Assembly: GCA_963783085.1 (NCBI GenBank)
Contig: CAWAMJ010000010.1
Location: 408,722 to 472,721 of the forward strand
Reading direction: 5' to 3'
DNA length: 64,000 nucleotides
Source: CAVYUC01 sp963783085
GTDB taxonomy: Bacteria; Bacteroidota; Bacteroidia; Bacteroidales; Prolixibacteraceae
In this document: positions 56,860 through 64,000 of the stretch, one piece after another
Numbering within the stretch: the first letter of the stretch is position 1
Layout of the letters: every line of letters starts with the position of its first letter
Made by a program: the position numbers and the translations under genes
The notes under the pieces: model-generated
Told to the model about the DNA's origin: nothing
What the model saw: only the letters and a program-made list of their open reading frames with translations
Database searches by the model: none

Positions 56860-57504
56860 TTGGGAAAACACAAAGTTACACAAATCAGGCATTTGACCGG
56901 CTCGACATATGTATTGCGCTTGGAACGGAACGATCTGAAATTCCAGACGGGTCAGTTTGTGATTTTAAAACGCGAGGATTCGCTGGACCAGCGGGAATAT
57001 TCGATTTACAGCGGTGAAAACGAAGATTTTATCGAGGTGTTGGTCAGGGAGGTTGTTGATGGAAAAGTATCGCCGAAATTAAAAAGATTAAAGGAAGATT
57101 CGTTAATTGAAGTTGATGGTCCATTTGGTTTTTTTAAATTTCATCCTGAACTTTTCTCTTCCAAAAAATTCCTGTTTATTGCAACCGGAACCGGAATTAG
57201 CCCGTTTCACAGTTTTGTTCGCACTTATCCCAATCTGGACTACCGGTTGATACATGGGGTGAGGTACGGCGAAGAAGCATATGAACACGTTGATTTTAAT
57301 AAAGATAAAATAACTTTGTGCACTTCCGGAGAAAACAACGGCCATTTTAACGGAAGGGTGACTGATTACCTGGTTTCGAAAAAGATCGATACCGGAACCA
57401 ATTGTTTTTTATGCGGCAACAGTGAAATGATTTACGAAGTATTCGATATTTTAACCGGAAAAGGAATTCCGGTGTCGAACATTTATTCAGAAGTGTATTT
57501 TTAG
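56860..57504 (+). CDS. Ferredoxin-NADP reductase-like flavoprotein
   Basis: This is a 214-residue FAD/NAD(P)-binding protein. The FAD domain ends in DQREYSIYSGEN (the RxYS flavin motif) and VDGPFGFF, and the nucleotide domain starts KFLFIATGTGISPFHSF and ends in FLCGNSEMIYEVFDIL. The only possible start after an in-frame stop at 56857 is TTG at 56860; no ATG is available near the N-terminus without cutting the first beta-strand. It probably moves electrons between NAD(P)H and a ferredoxin or flavodoxin. No 2Fe-2S domain is present. It lies before miaB, a radical SAM enzyme that needs such electrons, though the 175-base gap with repeats may separate the transcripts. Confidence 0.85.
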   Translation: MGKHKVTQIRHLTGSTYVLRLERNDLKFQTGQFVILKREDSLDQREYSIYSGENEDFIEVLVREVVDGKVSPKLKRLKEDSLIEVDGPFGFFKFHPELFSSKKFLFIATGTGISPFHSFVRTYPNLDYRLIHGVRYGEEAYEHVDFNKDKITLCTSGENNGHFNGRVTDYLVSKKIDTGTNCFLCGNSEMIYEVFDILTGKGIPVSNIYSEVYF

Positions 57505-57640
57505 GAAGGAACTTGAGCTGGTGACTATAGTTCACCTGCTCAATAAAACGTTCACCCGCTGAACGTTATGGGAGGAAAGGAAGAAAAAACAGGTGATTAA
57601 AACTTTTTTGATTATCGGGAATTTAGGTTCGGGTGAATGA

Positions 57641-57668
57641 CTTTGAACTTTGAACTTTAAACTTTGAA
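57641..57668 (+). repeat. Short tandem repeat CTTTGAA x4 upstream of miaB
   Basis: The heptamer CTTTGAA occurs four times in a row (third copy CTTTAAA) and is followed by C and a T-tract ending ten bases before the miaB ATG. The array supplies several TTTG words that could act as -33 boxes. Upstream, GTTCACCTGCTCAA and GTTCACCCGCTGAAC form a second, imperfect repeat at about 57530-57565. Confidence 0.65.
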
Positions 57669-57679
57669 CTTTTTTTAAA

Positions 57680-59023
57680 ATGAAATACCATGTAATAACG
57701 TTGGGGTGCCAGATGAATTTGTCAGATAGCGAACGGGTGATTTCCGTTCTCGATGAGGCGGGCTACACCTGGACCGACAATGAAGAGGAGGCAGGATTAA
57801 TTGGGATATTGGCATGTTCGGTGCGCCAGAAGGCCATCGACAAAGTATACTCGCGAATTTCCAAATGGAATAAATGGAAAAATCATAAAAATCTGGTGAC
57901 ATTTATTTCAGGGTGTATTTTGCCGGCAGACCACGAGAAGTTCCTGAAGCTTTTCGATGTTACGTTCCAGATGAAGGATTTGCCGAAATTACCGGAAATG
58001 ATCAGCAATTACGGCGTAACAACCCCTGTTCATTTAAAAACAGGAATCGATCCGCACAACGAAAACATTGATCGGTTTTGGGATGTAAAACCTTCTTATC
58101 AGTCGGAGTTTGAAGCATTCATCCCGATTCAAAACGGATGCGATAAATTCTGTACATTTTGCGCAGTCCCTTATACTCGCGGGCGTGAAGTTTCACGGCC
58201 TTCAAAAGATATTCTGGCTGAACTGGCGCTTTTGGTTGCTCAGGGGTATAAATCGATTACATTGCTGGGGCAGAATGTGAACTCGTACGGTCTCGATAAA
58301 AAAGGAGAGGAAATTATATTTCCTGAATTACTGCGGCAAATTGGCGAAATGGGTAAACGGCTTAAAAAAGAATTCTGGGTTTATTTTACTTCACCGCATC
58401 CGCGTGATATGACGGACGAAGTGGTGGAAGTAATTGCACAATATCCGGTTCTGGGGAAACAAATTCACCTGCCCATGCAAAGCGGCGACGATAAAGTACT
58501 GATGAAAATGAACCGCAAGCACAACATGGAGAAATACCGGCACATTGTACATACCATCCGTCGTTTGATTCCACAGGCTACATTGTTTACCGATATCATT
58601 GTCGGGTTTACGGGCGAAACCGAAGAGCAGTTTGAAAATACCCGAAAAGCGATGGAGGAATTCAAATTCAACATGAGTTATACTGCGATTTATTCGCCAC
58701 GGCCCGGTGCAACAAGTCACCGCTGGGCCGACGACATTGCGCTTGAAGAGAAGAAACACCGGCTACACTTGCTTACCGAAGAATTGCGCAAACACAATAT
58801 TCCTTACAACGAAAGTTTGATTGGCAAAACAGTCAGGGTTTTGGTACGCGGCGCTGACCGGAAGGAAGGATTTCTGACATCGCTTACCGAAGGAAAACTT
58901 ATTGTGCGGTTTGCATCGCAGGATGAAAGCATGATCGGGCAATTTACCGACGTTAAAATTACATCCGCTTCCGATTTCTCCATGGAAGGAGAGCTGGTGA
59001 AAGTGGAAGCCGCTGAAGTTTAA
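57680..59023 (+). CDS. miaB: tRNA-2-methylthio-N6-dimethylallyladenosine synthase MiaB
   Basis: This is a 447-residue radical SAM methylthiotransferase that adds the 2-methylthio group to i6A37 of tRNAs reading UNN codons. The N-terminal UPF0004 domain has the three auxiliary-cluster cysteines in LGCQMN, LACSVR and SGCILP. The radical SAM cluster motif is CDKFCTFCAVPYTRG (CxxxCxxC) near residue 155. LPMQSGDDKVLMKMNRKH and the C-terminal TRAM domain (VLVRGADRKEGFLTS) complete it. Length fits. It is a housekeeping gene outside the sugar loci. Confidence 0.93.
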   Translation: MKYHVITLGCQMNLSDSERVISVLDEAGYTWTDNEEEAGLIGILACSVRQKAIDKVYSRISKWNKWKNHKNLVTFISGCILPADHEKFLKLFDVTFQMKDLPKLPEMISNYGVTTPVHLKTGIDPHNENIDRFWDVKPSYQSEFEAFIPIQNGCDKFCTFCAVPYTRGREVSRPSKDILAELALLVAQGYKSITLLGQNVNSYGLDKKGEEIIFPELLRQIGEMGKRLKKEFWVYFTSPHPRDMTDEVVEVIAQYPVLGKQIHLPMQSGDDKVLMKMNRKHNMEKYRHIVHTIRRLIPQATLFTDIIVGFTGETEEQFENTRKAMEEFKFNMSYTAIYSPRPGATSHRWADDIALEEKKHRLHLLTEELRKHNIPYNESLIGKTVRVLVRGADRKEGFLTSLTEGKLIVRFASQDESMIGQFTDVKITSASDFSMEGELVKVEAAEV

Positions 59024-59073
59024 CTGAGATTTGGTTGAGCATTCCCGTGTCTTTTGATTTTTTAATTCATGCT

Positions 59074-59096
59074 GGCGGCACAGTTGGTTTGCTGCC
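59074..59096. terminator. Hairpin between convergent miaB and glutathione peroxidase genes
   Basis: GGCGGCA (59074-59080) can pair with TGCTGCC (59090-59096) with one G-T pair. It lies between the convergent stops at 59023 and 59140. There is no strong T-tract on either side, so its role as a terminator is uncertain. Confidence 0.35.
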
Positions 59097-59139
59097 GGTA
59101 ATAACAGAATCCTTCAACCAAAAAATATGCGGTAAATAG

Positions 59140-59688
59140 TCATTTTTCCTCCAGCCAATTAATAACCTTTTCCGACGAAGGTGATTCTTTTGGTTCAATA
59201 ATGCCAACGATCTTTCCATTTTCATCGATCATGTATTTCTGGTAATTCCAGGCTACTTTCGAATCCATGGTGCCATTCAAATTTTTGCTTGTAAGCCATT
59301 TGTATACCGGATTTTCTTCGTCGCCGGTTACCGACGTCTTAGCCATAACCGGGAAGGTAACATCGTAATGTTTTTCCACGTAATTCTTTATTTCTTCATT
59401 TGTGCCGGGTTCCTTATTTCCAAAATCATTCGACGGGATTGCCACAACAACAAAATTTTTGTCTTTGTAATTGTTGTACAATTTTTCCATTTCGCTGAAC
59501 TGCGGAGTGTAGCCGCATTGAGTAGCTGTGTTTACCAAAAGCACTTTTTTGCCTTTCAGTTCGCTCATGTCGAACGTATTGCCGTTGATGTCCGTTAACT
59601 TGTAATCGTAAATTGATGTGGATTTCTGAGCATTGACGGTCGCGATGGTTACGATAAATAACAATGCGAAAAATAATTTTAGTTTCAT
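59140..59688 (-). CDS. Glutathione peroxidase family protein, exported
   Basis: This is a 182-residue thiol peroxidase. I start at the ATG at 59686-59688, since MKLKLFFALLFIVTIATVNA is a signal peptide; an upstream ATG at 59712 adds eight residues. The active site is VNTATQCGYTPQFSEM, a Cys in the place of selenocysteine, with the resolving-Cys loop absent; Gln in PSNDFGNKEPG context and Trp-Asn in VAWNYQKYMID complete the tetrad. It probably reduces hydroperoxides in the periplasm, with thioredoxin-like partners. It is a single gene. Confidence 0.92.
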   Translation of the reverse strand: MKLKLFFALLFIVTIATVNAQKSTSIYDYKLTDINGNTFDMSELKGKKVLLVNTATQCGYTPQFSEMEKLYNNYKDKNFVVVAIPSNDFGNKEPGTNEEIKNYVEKHYDVTFPVMAKTSVTGDEENPVYKWLTSKNLNGTMDSKVAWNYQKYMIDENGKIVGIIEPKESPSSEKVINWLEEK

Positions 59689-59923
59689 AACTTTGATTTT
59701 AATGTTAAACATAAGATTTTAAATTAGTTACCGAAGCAACAAAATGAAAACAAAAGTTTCGGTGATATGGTTTACGCAGTCTTCTGAAGGTGCCGTATTT
59801 ATTCAGAATAAAAAAATAATTGGGTTATAAATTAAAGCGATGGAAAAACGACTTCAAAAGAAAGTCATGTAGCTTTCGATAGTTTTTCCGATCTTTGGAT
59901 GACAGACAAAAAAGATTCAGAGT

Positions 59924-61375
59924 ATGGGAAAGTTATCAGAATTGCAGCCACAGCCACTGTTTGGCTATTTCGAAGATATTTGCCAGGTGCCCCGGCCATC
60001 AAAAAAAGAAGAAAAAATCAGGCAGTTTTTGCTTGGTTTTGCCAAAAAAAATGGTCTGAAAGCCAAACGGGACGAAATCGGAAACGTTCTGATTTCGAAA
60101 CCGGCAATACCGGGCAGGGAAAATGCGCCGACCGTTATTTTGCAAACGCACATGGATATGGTGTGCGAAAAGAATTCGGACAAGGAATTCGATTTTGAAA
60201 CCGATGCTATTGAACCGGTGATTACCGATGGCTGGGTGAAAGCCAACGGAACTACTCTGGGCGCCGATTGTGGGATTGGAATAGCAGCGCAACTGGCGGT
60301 TCTTACTTCAAACGATATAAAACATGGTCCGCTGGAATGCTTGATAACCGTTGACGAAGAAACAGGCCTGACCGGCGCTTTTGCCCTGGAGCCCGGATTT
60401 ATGAGTGGTAAAATTCTGCTGAATCTCGATTCGGAAGACGAAGGTGAAATTTTCATCGGTTGTGCCGGCGGCATTGACACAATGGCTGAATTCAGGTATC
60501 AGAAAGAACAAGTTTTTGAAGAATCCGTGGCGCTGAAAATAAAAGTTTCAGGTTTGCAAGGTGGCCATTCGGGCGACGACATTCATAAAAACCGCGGAAA
60601 TGCAATTAAAATATTAACCCGTTTTTTATGGAATGCCATTCGTGAATTTGATTTGCGGCTGGCCGATTTTAACGGCGGTAACCTGCGCAATGCCATCGCA
60701 CGCGAAGCTTCTGCAATTGTTCTTATTCCCGGAAAAGACAAACAAATGTTGCTTTCCTGTTTCGAAAAATATACCTCGGACCTTGAATTTGAATATGAAC
60801 GCAATGAACCGGGATTGAAATTGGGGATAACAGAAACCGGCGATCCGGGATTTGTAGTTGACAGCACCTCGCAAAACAAGCTCCTGGATGCACTGTACGC
60901 TTGTCCGCACGGTGTACTTGAAATGAGCACACGTATGGAAGGAATGGTGGAAACTTCGACTAATCTGGCTTCGGTGAAGTTTTTGGAAGATGGCCGGATT
61001 TTGGTTACCACAAGCCAGCGCAGCGAATTGGAAACCCGGAAAAATTTTGCCGCCGAAATGGTGGAATCGGTTTTTCAACTTGCAGGGGCAAAAGTTTCCC
61101 ATTCCGATGGTTATCCCGGCTGGACACCCAATCCGGATTCGAAAACGCTGGATATTGCAGTTGAATCATATAAAAAATTGTTCGGGGTCAAACCAGTCGT
61201 CCGCTCCATCCATGCCGGACTGGAGTGCGGGCTTTTTCTCGAAAAATATCCTGAACTGGACATGGTTTCTTTTGGCCCGACAATCAAAGGCGCACATTCT
61301 CCCGACGAGCGGCTGGATATTAAAACTACTGGAAAATTCTGGAAACACCTGGTGGATGTGCTGGAACAATTGTAA
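59924..61375 (+). CDS. pepD: Aminoacyl-histidine dipeptidase (PepD, M20C)
   Basis: This is a 483-residue cytoplasmic zinc dipeptidase of the M20C family. The start MGKLSELQPQPLFGYFEDIC is typical. Metal and catalytic residues are in LQTHMDMVCEKN (His, Asp), LGADCGIGIAAQ (bridging Asp) and VDEETGLTGAF (Glu pair). The lid domain covers about residues 205-390 (LQGGHSGDDIHKNRGNAI). It hydrolyses Xaa-His and other dipeptides. It converges with the permease gene, with only 14 bases between the stops. Confidence 0.92.
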   Translation: MGKLSELQPQPLFGYFEDICQVPRPSKKEEKIRQFLLGFAKKNGLKAKRDEIGNVLISKPAIPGRENAPTVILQTHMDMVCEKNSDKEFDFETDAIEPVITDGWVKANGTTLGADCGIGIAAQLAVLTSNDIKHGPLECLITVDEETGLTGAFALEPGFMSGKILLNLDSEDEGEIFIGCAGGIDTMAEFRYQKEQVFEESVALKIKVSGLQGGHSGDDIHKNRGNAIKILTRFLWNAIREFDLRLADFNGGNLRNAIAREASAIVLIPGKDKQMLLSCFEKYTSDLEFEYERNEPGLKLGITETGDPGFVVDSTSQNKLLDALYACPHGVLEMSTRMEGMVETSTNLASVKFLEDGRILVTTSQRSELETRKNFAAEMVESVFQLAGAKVSHSDGYPGWTPNPDSKTLDIAVESYKKLFGVKPVVRSIHAGLECGLFLEKYPELDMVSFGPTIKGAHSPDERLDIKTTGKFWKHLVDVLEQL

Positions 61376-61389
61376 AAACTCATTTGCCG

Positions 61390-62751
61390 TCATTCCGGGT
61401 TTTTACCCGAAATTTGTGATTGAAGTTGTTTATTTTTTAGCTTTTTATGAAAGGTGAAATTTCTGTTTCGCAGGTAGCGGTAAACCATTTCAAGAAGGAT
61501 GGCCCCCGCAAAAATTGCTAGTAATCCCCACAATGCTGTCCTTTGATCTTTAAACTGAAACCAAAGTAAAAGTCCGAGGATTACTATCAGTATAAAAACA
61601 TTGAATGCGAGAAAAAAACGACCGCCACCAACCGTTTTTCGCAACCGGTAATGAGAAATTACAACAAAAATATAAATCACGGTAAAAATGGAACTGGTCA
61701 TCGAAGCGATGCCATTAATGTTAAAGATCAGGGCGATGGCCATACTTAACCCGGCTGTGATGTATAATCCTTCTACAGATTTAAACCAGATTTTCCGCTC
61801 AAAAAATTCAGGCAACTCTCCGTCTTTTGCCAGCGAATAGGCAATGTTGGCGCCTCCGTATAACGATGCGTTTAAAGCCGATGAAATGGAGAATACGGCC
61901 CCGATTGAAATCAGCACAAAACCAGCATTTCCGAGGAAGGGTTTCGCTGCAATTGCCAATGCATTTTCTTTGGCGTCGATGAGCTGTGGTACCGATAGGT
62001 TTCCCACAGCAACCAGCGCTACCATTACATAAATAAACATCACCGTACCAATGCTGATGTAGATAGCCCGGGGAACATTCCTTTCTGCATTTTCAATATT
62101 TTCCGATGCATTTGTAATCAACCCAAAACCCATGTACGAAAGGAAAAAAATTACCGAACCGTGTAACATTCCGGTAATATGTGCAGAATCAAATGACGGT
62201 TGTGCATAATTCGGTTTAATCGTAAGAACGCCTAAAACAATAAAAATTCCAAGTATGGAAAGTTTTATCAATACGATAAATGTTTCCGCTTTTCCTACCG
62301 CTTTCGAGCCAAAAAAATTTAAAACCGTAAAAAATACGATAACAGCCACCACCGCGACCGAGTTTGCCAATTGTGTAGCCGGAAGATTTACCAGAGGCAG
62401 AAAATAACCGGCAAATCCCTTGGCAAAAAGCGCAATGGAAATCACGTAAGTGAACCACATCAAAACGCTTAGCGCACCGGTAATTAAATTGTCGCCGATG
62501 CCTTTTAAGATAAACGCGATTGGCCCTGCATTCGACACGTAATTTTTACCCAGTTTGGCATAGGAATATGCAACAATAACTGCAAATAATCCGGATACCA
62601 GGAATGCTTCCGGTAAATCCTGCTTTGCAATTTGTGCGCCTACTCCGAAAATCGAGAAAATGCTGGCTCCAATCATCGTTCCGACGGCCATGGAAACAGC
62701 CGCCCATAACCCCATTTTTCCCGATCCTTCACCTTTTGTTTGTTTTGTCAT
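61390..62751 (-). CDS. APC family amino acid permease
   Basis: This is a 453-residue inner-membrane protein with about 12 helices of the amino acid-polyamine-organocation superfamily. The first helix has the glycine-rich MAVGTMIGASIFSIFG, and GLITNASENIENAERNVPRA matches the conserved loop after helix 6 (FxGFE-like region, here YMGFGLITNASENIENA). It probably imports an amino acid; which one cannot be read. It lies 91 bases downstream of the aminotransferase gene on the same strand, so the two may be co-transcribed. Confidence 0.88.
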   Translation of the reverse strand: MTKQTKGEGSGKMGLWAAVSMAVGTMIGASIFSIFGVGAQIAKQDLPEAFLVSGLFAVIVAYSYAKLGKNYVSNAGPIAFILKGIGDNLITGALSVLMWFTYVISIALFAKGFAGYFLPLVNLPATQLANSVAVVAVIVFFTVLNFFGSKAVGKAETFIVLIKLSILGIFIVLGVLTIKPNYAQPSFDSAHITGMLHGSVIFFLSYMGFGLITNASENIENAERNVPRAIYISIGTVMFIYVMVALVAVGNLSVPQLIDAKENALAIAAKPFLGNAGFVLISIGAVFSISSALNASLYGGANIAYSLAKDGELPEFFERKIWFKSVEGLYITAGLSMAIALIFNINGIASMTSSIFTVIYIFVVISHYRLRKTVGGGRFFLAFNVFILIVILGLLLWFQFKDQRTALWGLLAIFAGAILLEMVYRYLRNRNFTFHKKLKNKQLQSQISGKNPE

Positions 62752-62842
62752 TGATTTTTAGTTGATTGTCCGGTTTACTTATGTTGAGTTTTTATTTTCT
62801 GAAAAAAGATGATTTTATTTTAAGGAGCCGCAGTATTTCCAT

Positions 62843-63958
62843 TTAATTCAAAATTTTGGATAGCTCATCAATCAATTTTTCAATATCTTCCTCATTGTTG
62901 AAGAAACTGGTTGAAATTCGCACCCCTTCGCCACGCGCTGAAATAATAATATTCTTTTTCATCAAGTTGCCGACAACCTCTCTGGGGTTTTCAATTTTGG
63001 CAATTAAAATACCTGAGCGGTGCTTGTCTTCCACCTGACAGATAATCGGAATTCCAATTTCTTTGAGTTTCATCTCGAGCAATTTGTTAAGTTCGAGCAC
63101 GCGGTTGGTTACATTTTCCGGCCCTATTCGATTAAACATTTTCAAAGCGCCGCCCAGAGCAAAAATGTTGGGAAAATGTGGACAGCCCGATTCAACAACT
63201 GATGCTTCATTCTTTAAATCCAAAGCAACATTGTCCATTTTCTCCGGAACTTCCACACTACGCCAGCCTGCAAACGGAAAGTTTTCTTTGTTAAGCCATT
63301 TTTTATTTACGTACAAACCGCCGATTCCGTATCCGGCAGTGGCCCATTTCAATCCGGTGAATACCAGAAAATCGATGTGGCATTTTTGTACATCCACCGG
63401 AAAAATGCCTAATGCCTGCGTTGCGTTTACCACAAAAATGAGGTTGTTTTCCCGGCAGAATCTTCCCAACATTTCCAAATCCTGCCGAAATCCGGTATTG
63501 TATTGCACATAACTCGAAACCAGTATTTTAACATCAGGGGTCAATGCTTTTTTGATAGCATCGTCCGGATATGCATGGTTGATCGGTTCAACAAATTTGA
63601 TTTTCGTTTTCTGGTTTAGCCAGGGAAAAGTCGTCGAAGGAAATTCGTCGCGCATGGTCAATACCATTCCCTTGTCTTTCAGCATTTGTGCAACCAGATT
63701 CATTCCGTGCGATGTATTGGTAGTGAAACCGATTTCTTCGCGCCGGGCGCCGATAAATGCTGCCAAAGTTGAACGGATTTTCTCTGTTCTTTCCAGCCAG
63801 GTTTCCCAGTAAGTATCTCCAAATTCGAGCATTTCGTCGTAAAACCGTTTGCCCTCTTCAGCGGCACTTTTCGAAACCGGCGATCCACCCGCCGGGTTCA
63901 AATAAACGTAATTTCTTAAAACAGGAAATTCATTTCGTATTTCGTTCCAGTCTACCAT
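62843..63958 (-). CDS. Class V aminotransferase (isopenicillin-epimerase/desulfurase-like)
   Basis: This is a 371-residue PLP enzyme of the class V aminotransferase fold. The start VDWNEIRNEFPVLRNYVYLN is typical. The PLP lysine is in DFLVFTGLKWATAGYGIGGL and the conserved FTTNTSHGMNLVAQ segment binds the cofactor phosphate. The catalytic Cys loop of cysteine desulfurases is not evident, so a role as epimerase, lyase or aminotransferase is more likely than sulfur transfer. The start is 42 bases from the window end. Confidence 0.88.
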   Translation of the reverse strand: MVDWNEIRNEFPVLRNYVYLNPAGGSPVSKSAAEEGKRFYDEMLEFGDTYWETWLERTEKIRSTLAAFIGARREEIGFTTNTSHGMNLVAQMLKDKGMVLTMRDEFPSTTFPWLNQKTKIKFVEPINHAYPDDAIKKALTPDVKILVSSYVQYNTGFRQDLEMLGRFCRENNLIFVVNATQALGIFPVDVQKCHIDFLVFTGLKWATAGYGIGGLYVNKKWLNKENFPFAGWRSVEVPEKMDNVALDLKNEASVVESGCPHFPNIFALGGALKMFNRIGPENVTNRVLELNKLLEMKLKEIGIPIICQVEDKHRSGILIAKIENPREVVGNLMKKNIIISARGEGVRISTSFFNNEEDIEKLIDELSKILN

Positions 63959-64000
63959 AACAATTCAATTTAAAGTTTAATAAAAAAGGAATTTAAAGGT

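Noticed and set aside
57641..57668. CRISPR-like array
   Set aside because: Units are seven bases with no spacers; it is a simple tandem repeat.

Overview
The window is from a member of the Bacteroidota, probably of the Marinilabiliales/Prolixibacteraceae type. The assignment is an inference from gene content: a SusC/SusD pair, GH92 enzymes with Sec or lipoprotein signals, promoters of the TTTG-N20-TAnnTTTG type, A-rich ribosome-binding regions without clear Shine-Dalgarno sequences, and families of short intergenic palindromes. No rRNA, tRNA, CRISPR array, phage or transposase gene was seen.

Region 1 (1-23979, all plus strand) is an alpha-mannan or N-glycan mannose locus. It holds four GH92 alpha-mannosidases, a GH38 alpha-mannosidase, a GH2 enzyme resembling mannosylglycoprotein endo-beta-mannosidase, a six-hairpin glycosidase, a uroporphyrinogen-decarboxylase-like protein, a mutarotase-like protein, an MFS sugar transporter, a ROK sugar kinase and a mannose-6-phosphate isomerase with an extra N-terminal domain. 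Together these can release mannose outside the cytoplasm, import it, phosphorylate it and isomerise it to fructose-6-phosphate. A small DUF433/DUF5615 toxin-antitoxin pair sits in the middle.

Region 2 (24100-33580) is a sulfatase, a BNR beta-propeller protein, a LacI-type regulator and one SusC/SusD pair. Two promoters, one ahead of the sulfatase and one ahead of susC, have the same layout: a CAAACGTTTG palindrome whose TTTG end is also the -33 box, then exactly 20 bases, then TATGTTTG. This is the best-supported regulatory circuit in the window.

Region 3 (33591-51720) is a long run of same-strand genes: three exported Gfo/Idh oxidoreductases, a DoxX membrane protein, an apparently exported NagA-like amidohydrolase, NagB, a two-domain esterase, a NagX-like acyltransferase, an M20 deacylase, an NAD epimerase, a DHDPS-family aldolase, an FAD oxidoreductase and two Nramp-fold transporters that lack the usual metal ligands. 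It reads as a catabolic module for an N-acylated or oxidised amino sugar whose substrate I cannot name. It is the strongest candidate here for an undescribed system.

Region 4 (51902-63958) is ordinary chromosome: a PIF1-like helicase with HRDC and HTH domains, a secreted alpha/beta hydrolase, a ferredoxin-reductase-like protein, MiaB, glutathione peroxidase, PepD dipeptidase, an APC permease and a class V aminotransferase.

Five large enzyme genes (at 1, 5653, 11535, 14203 and 41481) are each interrupted by a single +1 shift, and in each case removing one base from a run of identical bases restores a continuous protein. Insertion-type sequencing errors are the simplest explanation, although all five being secreted carbohydrate-active enzymes is notable.
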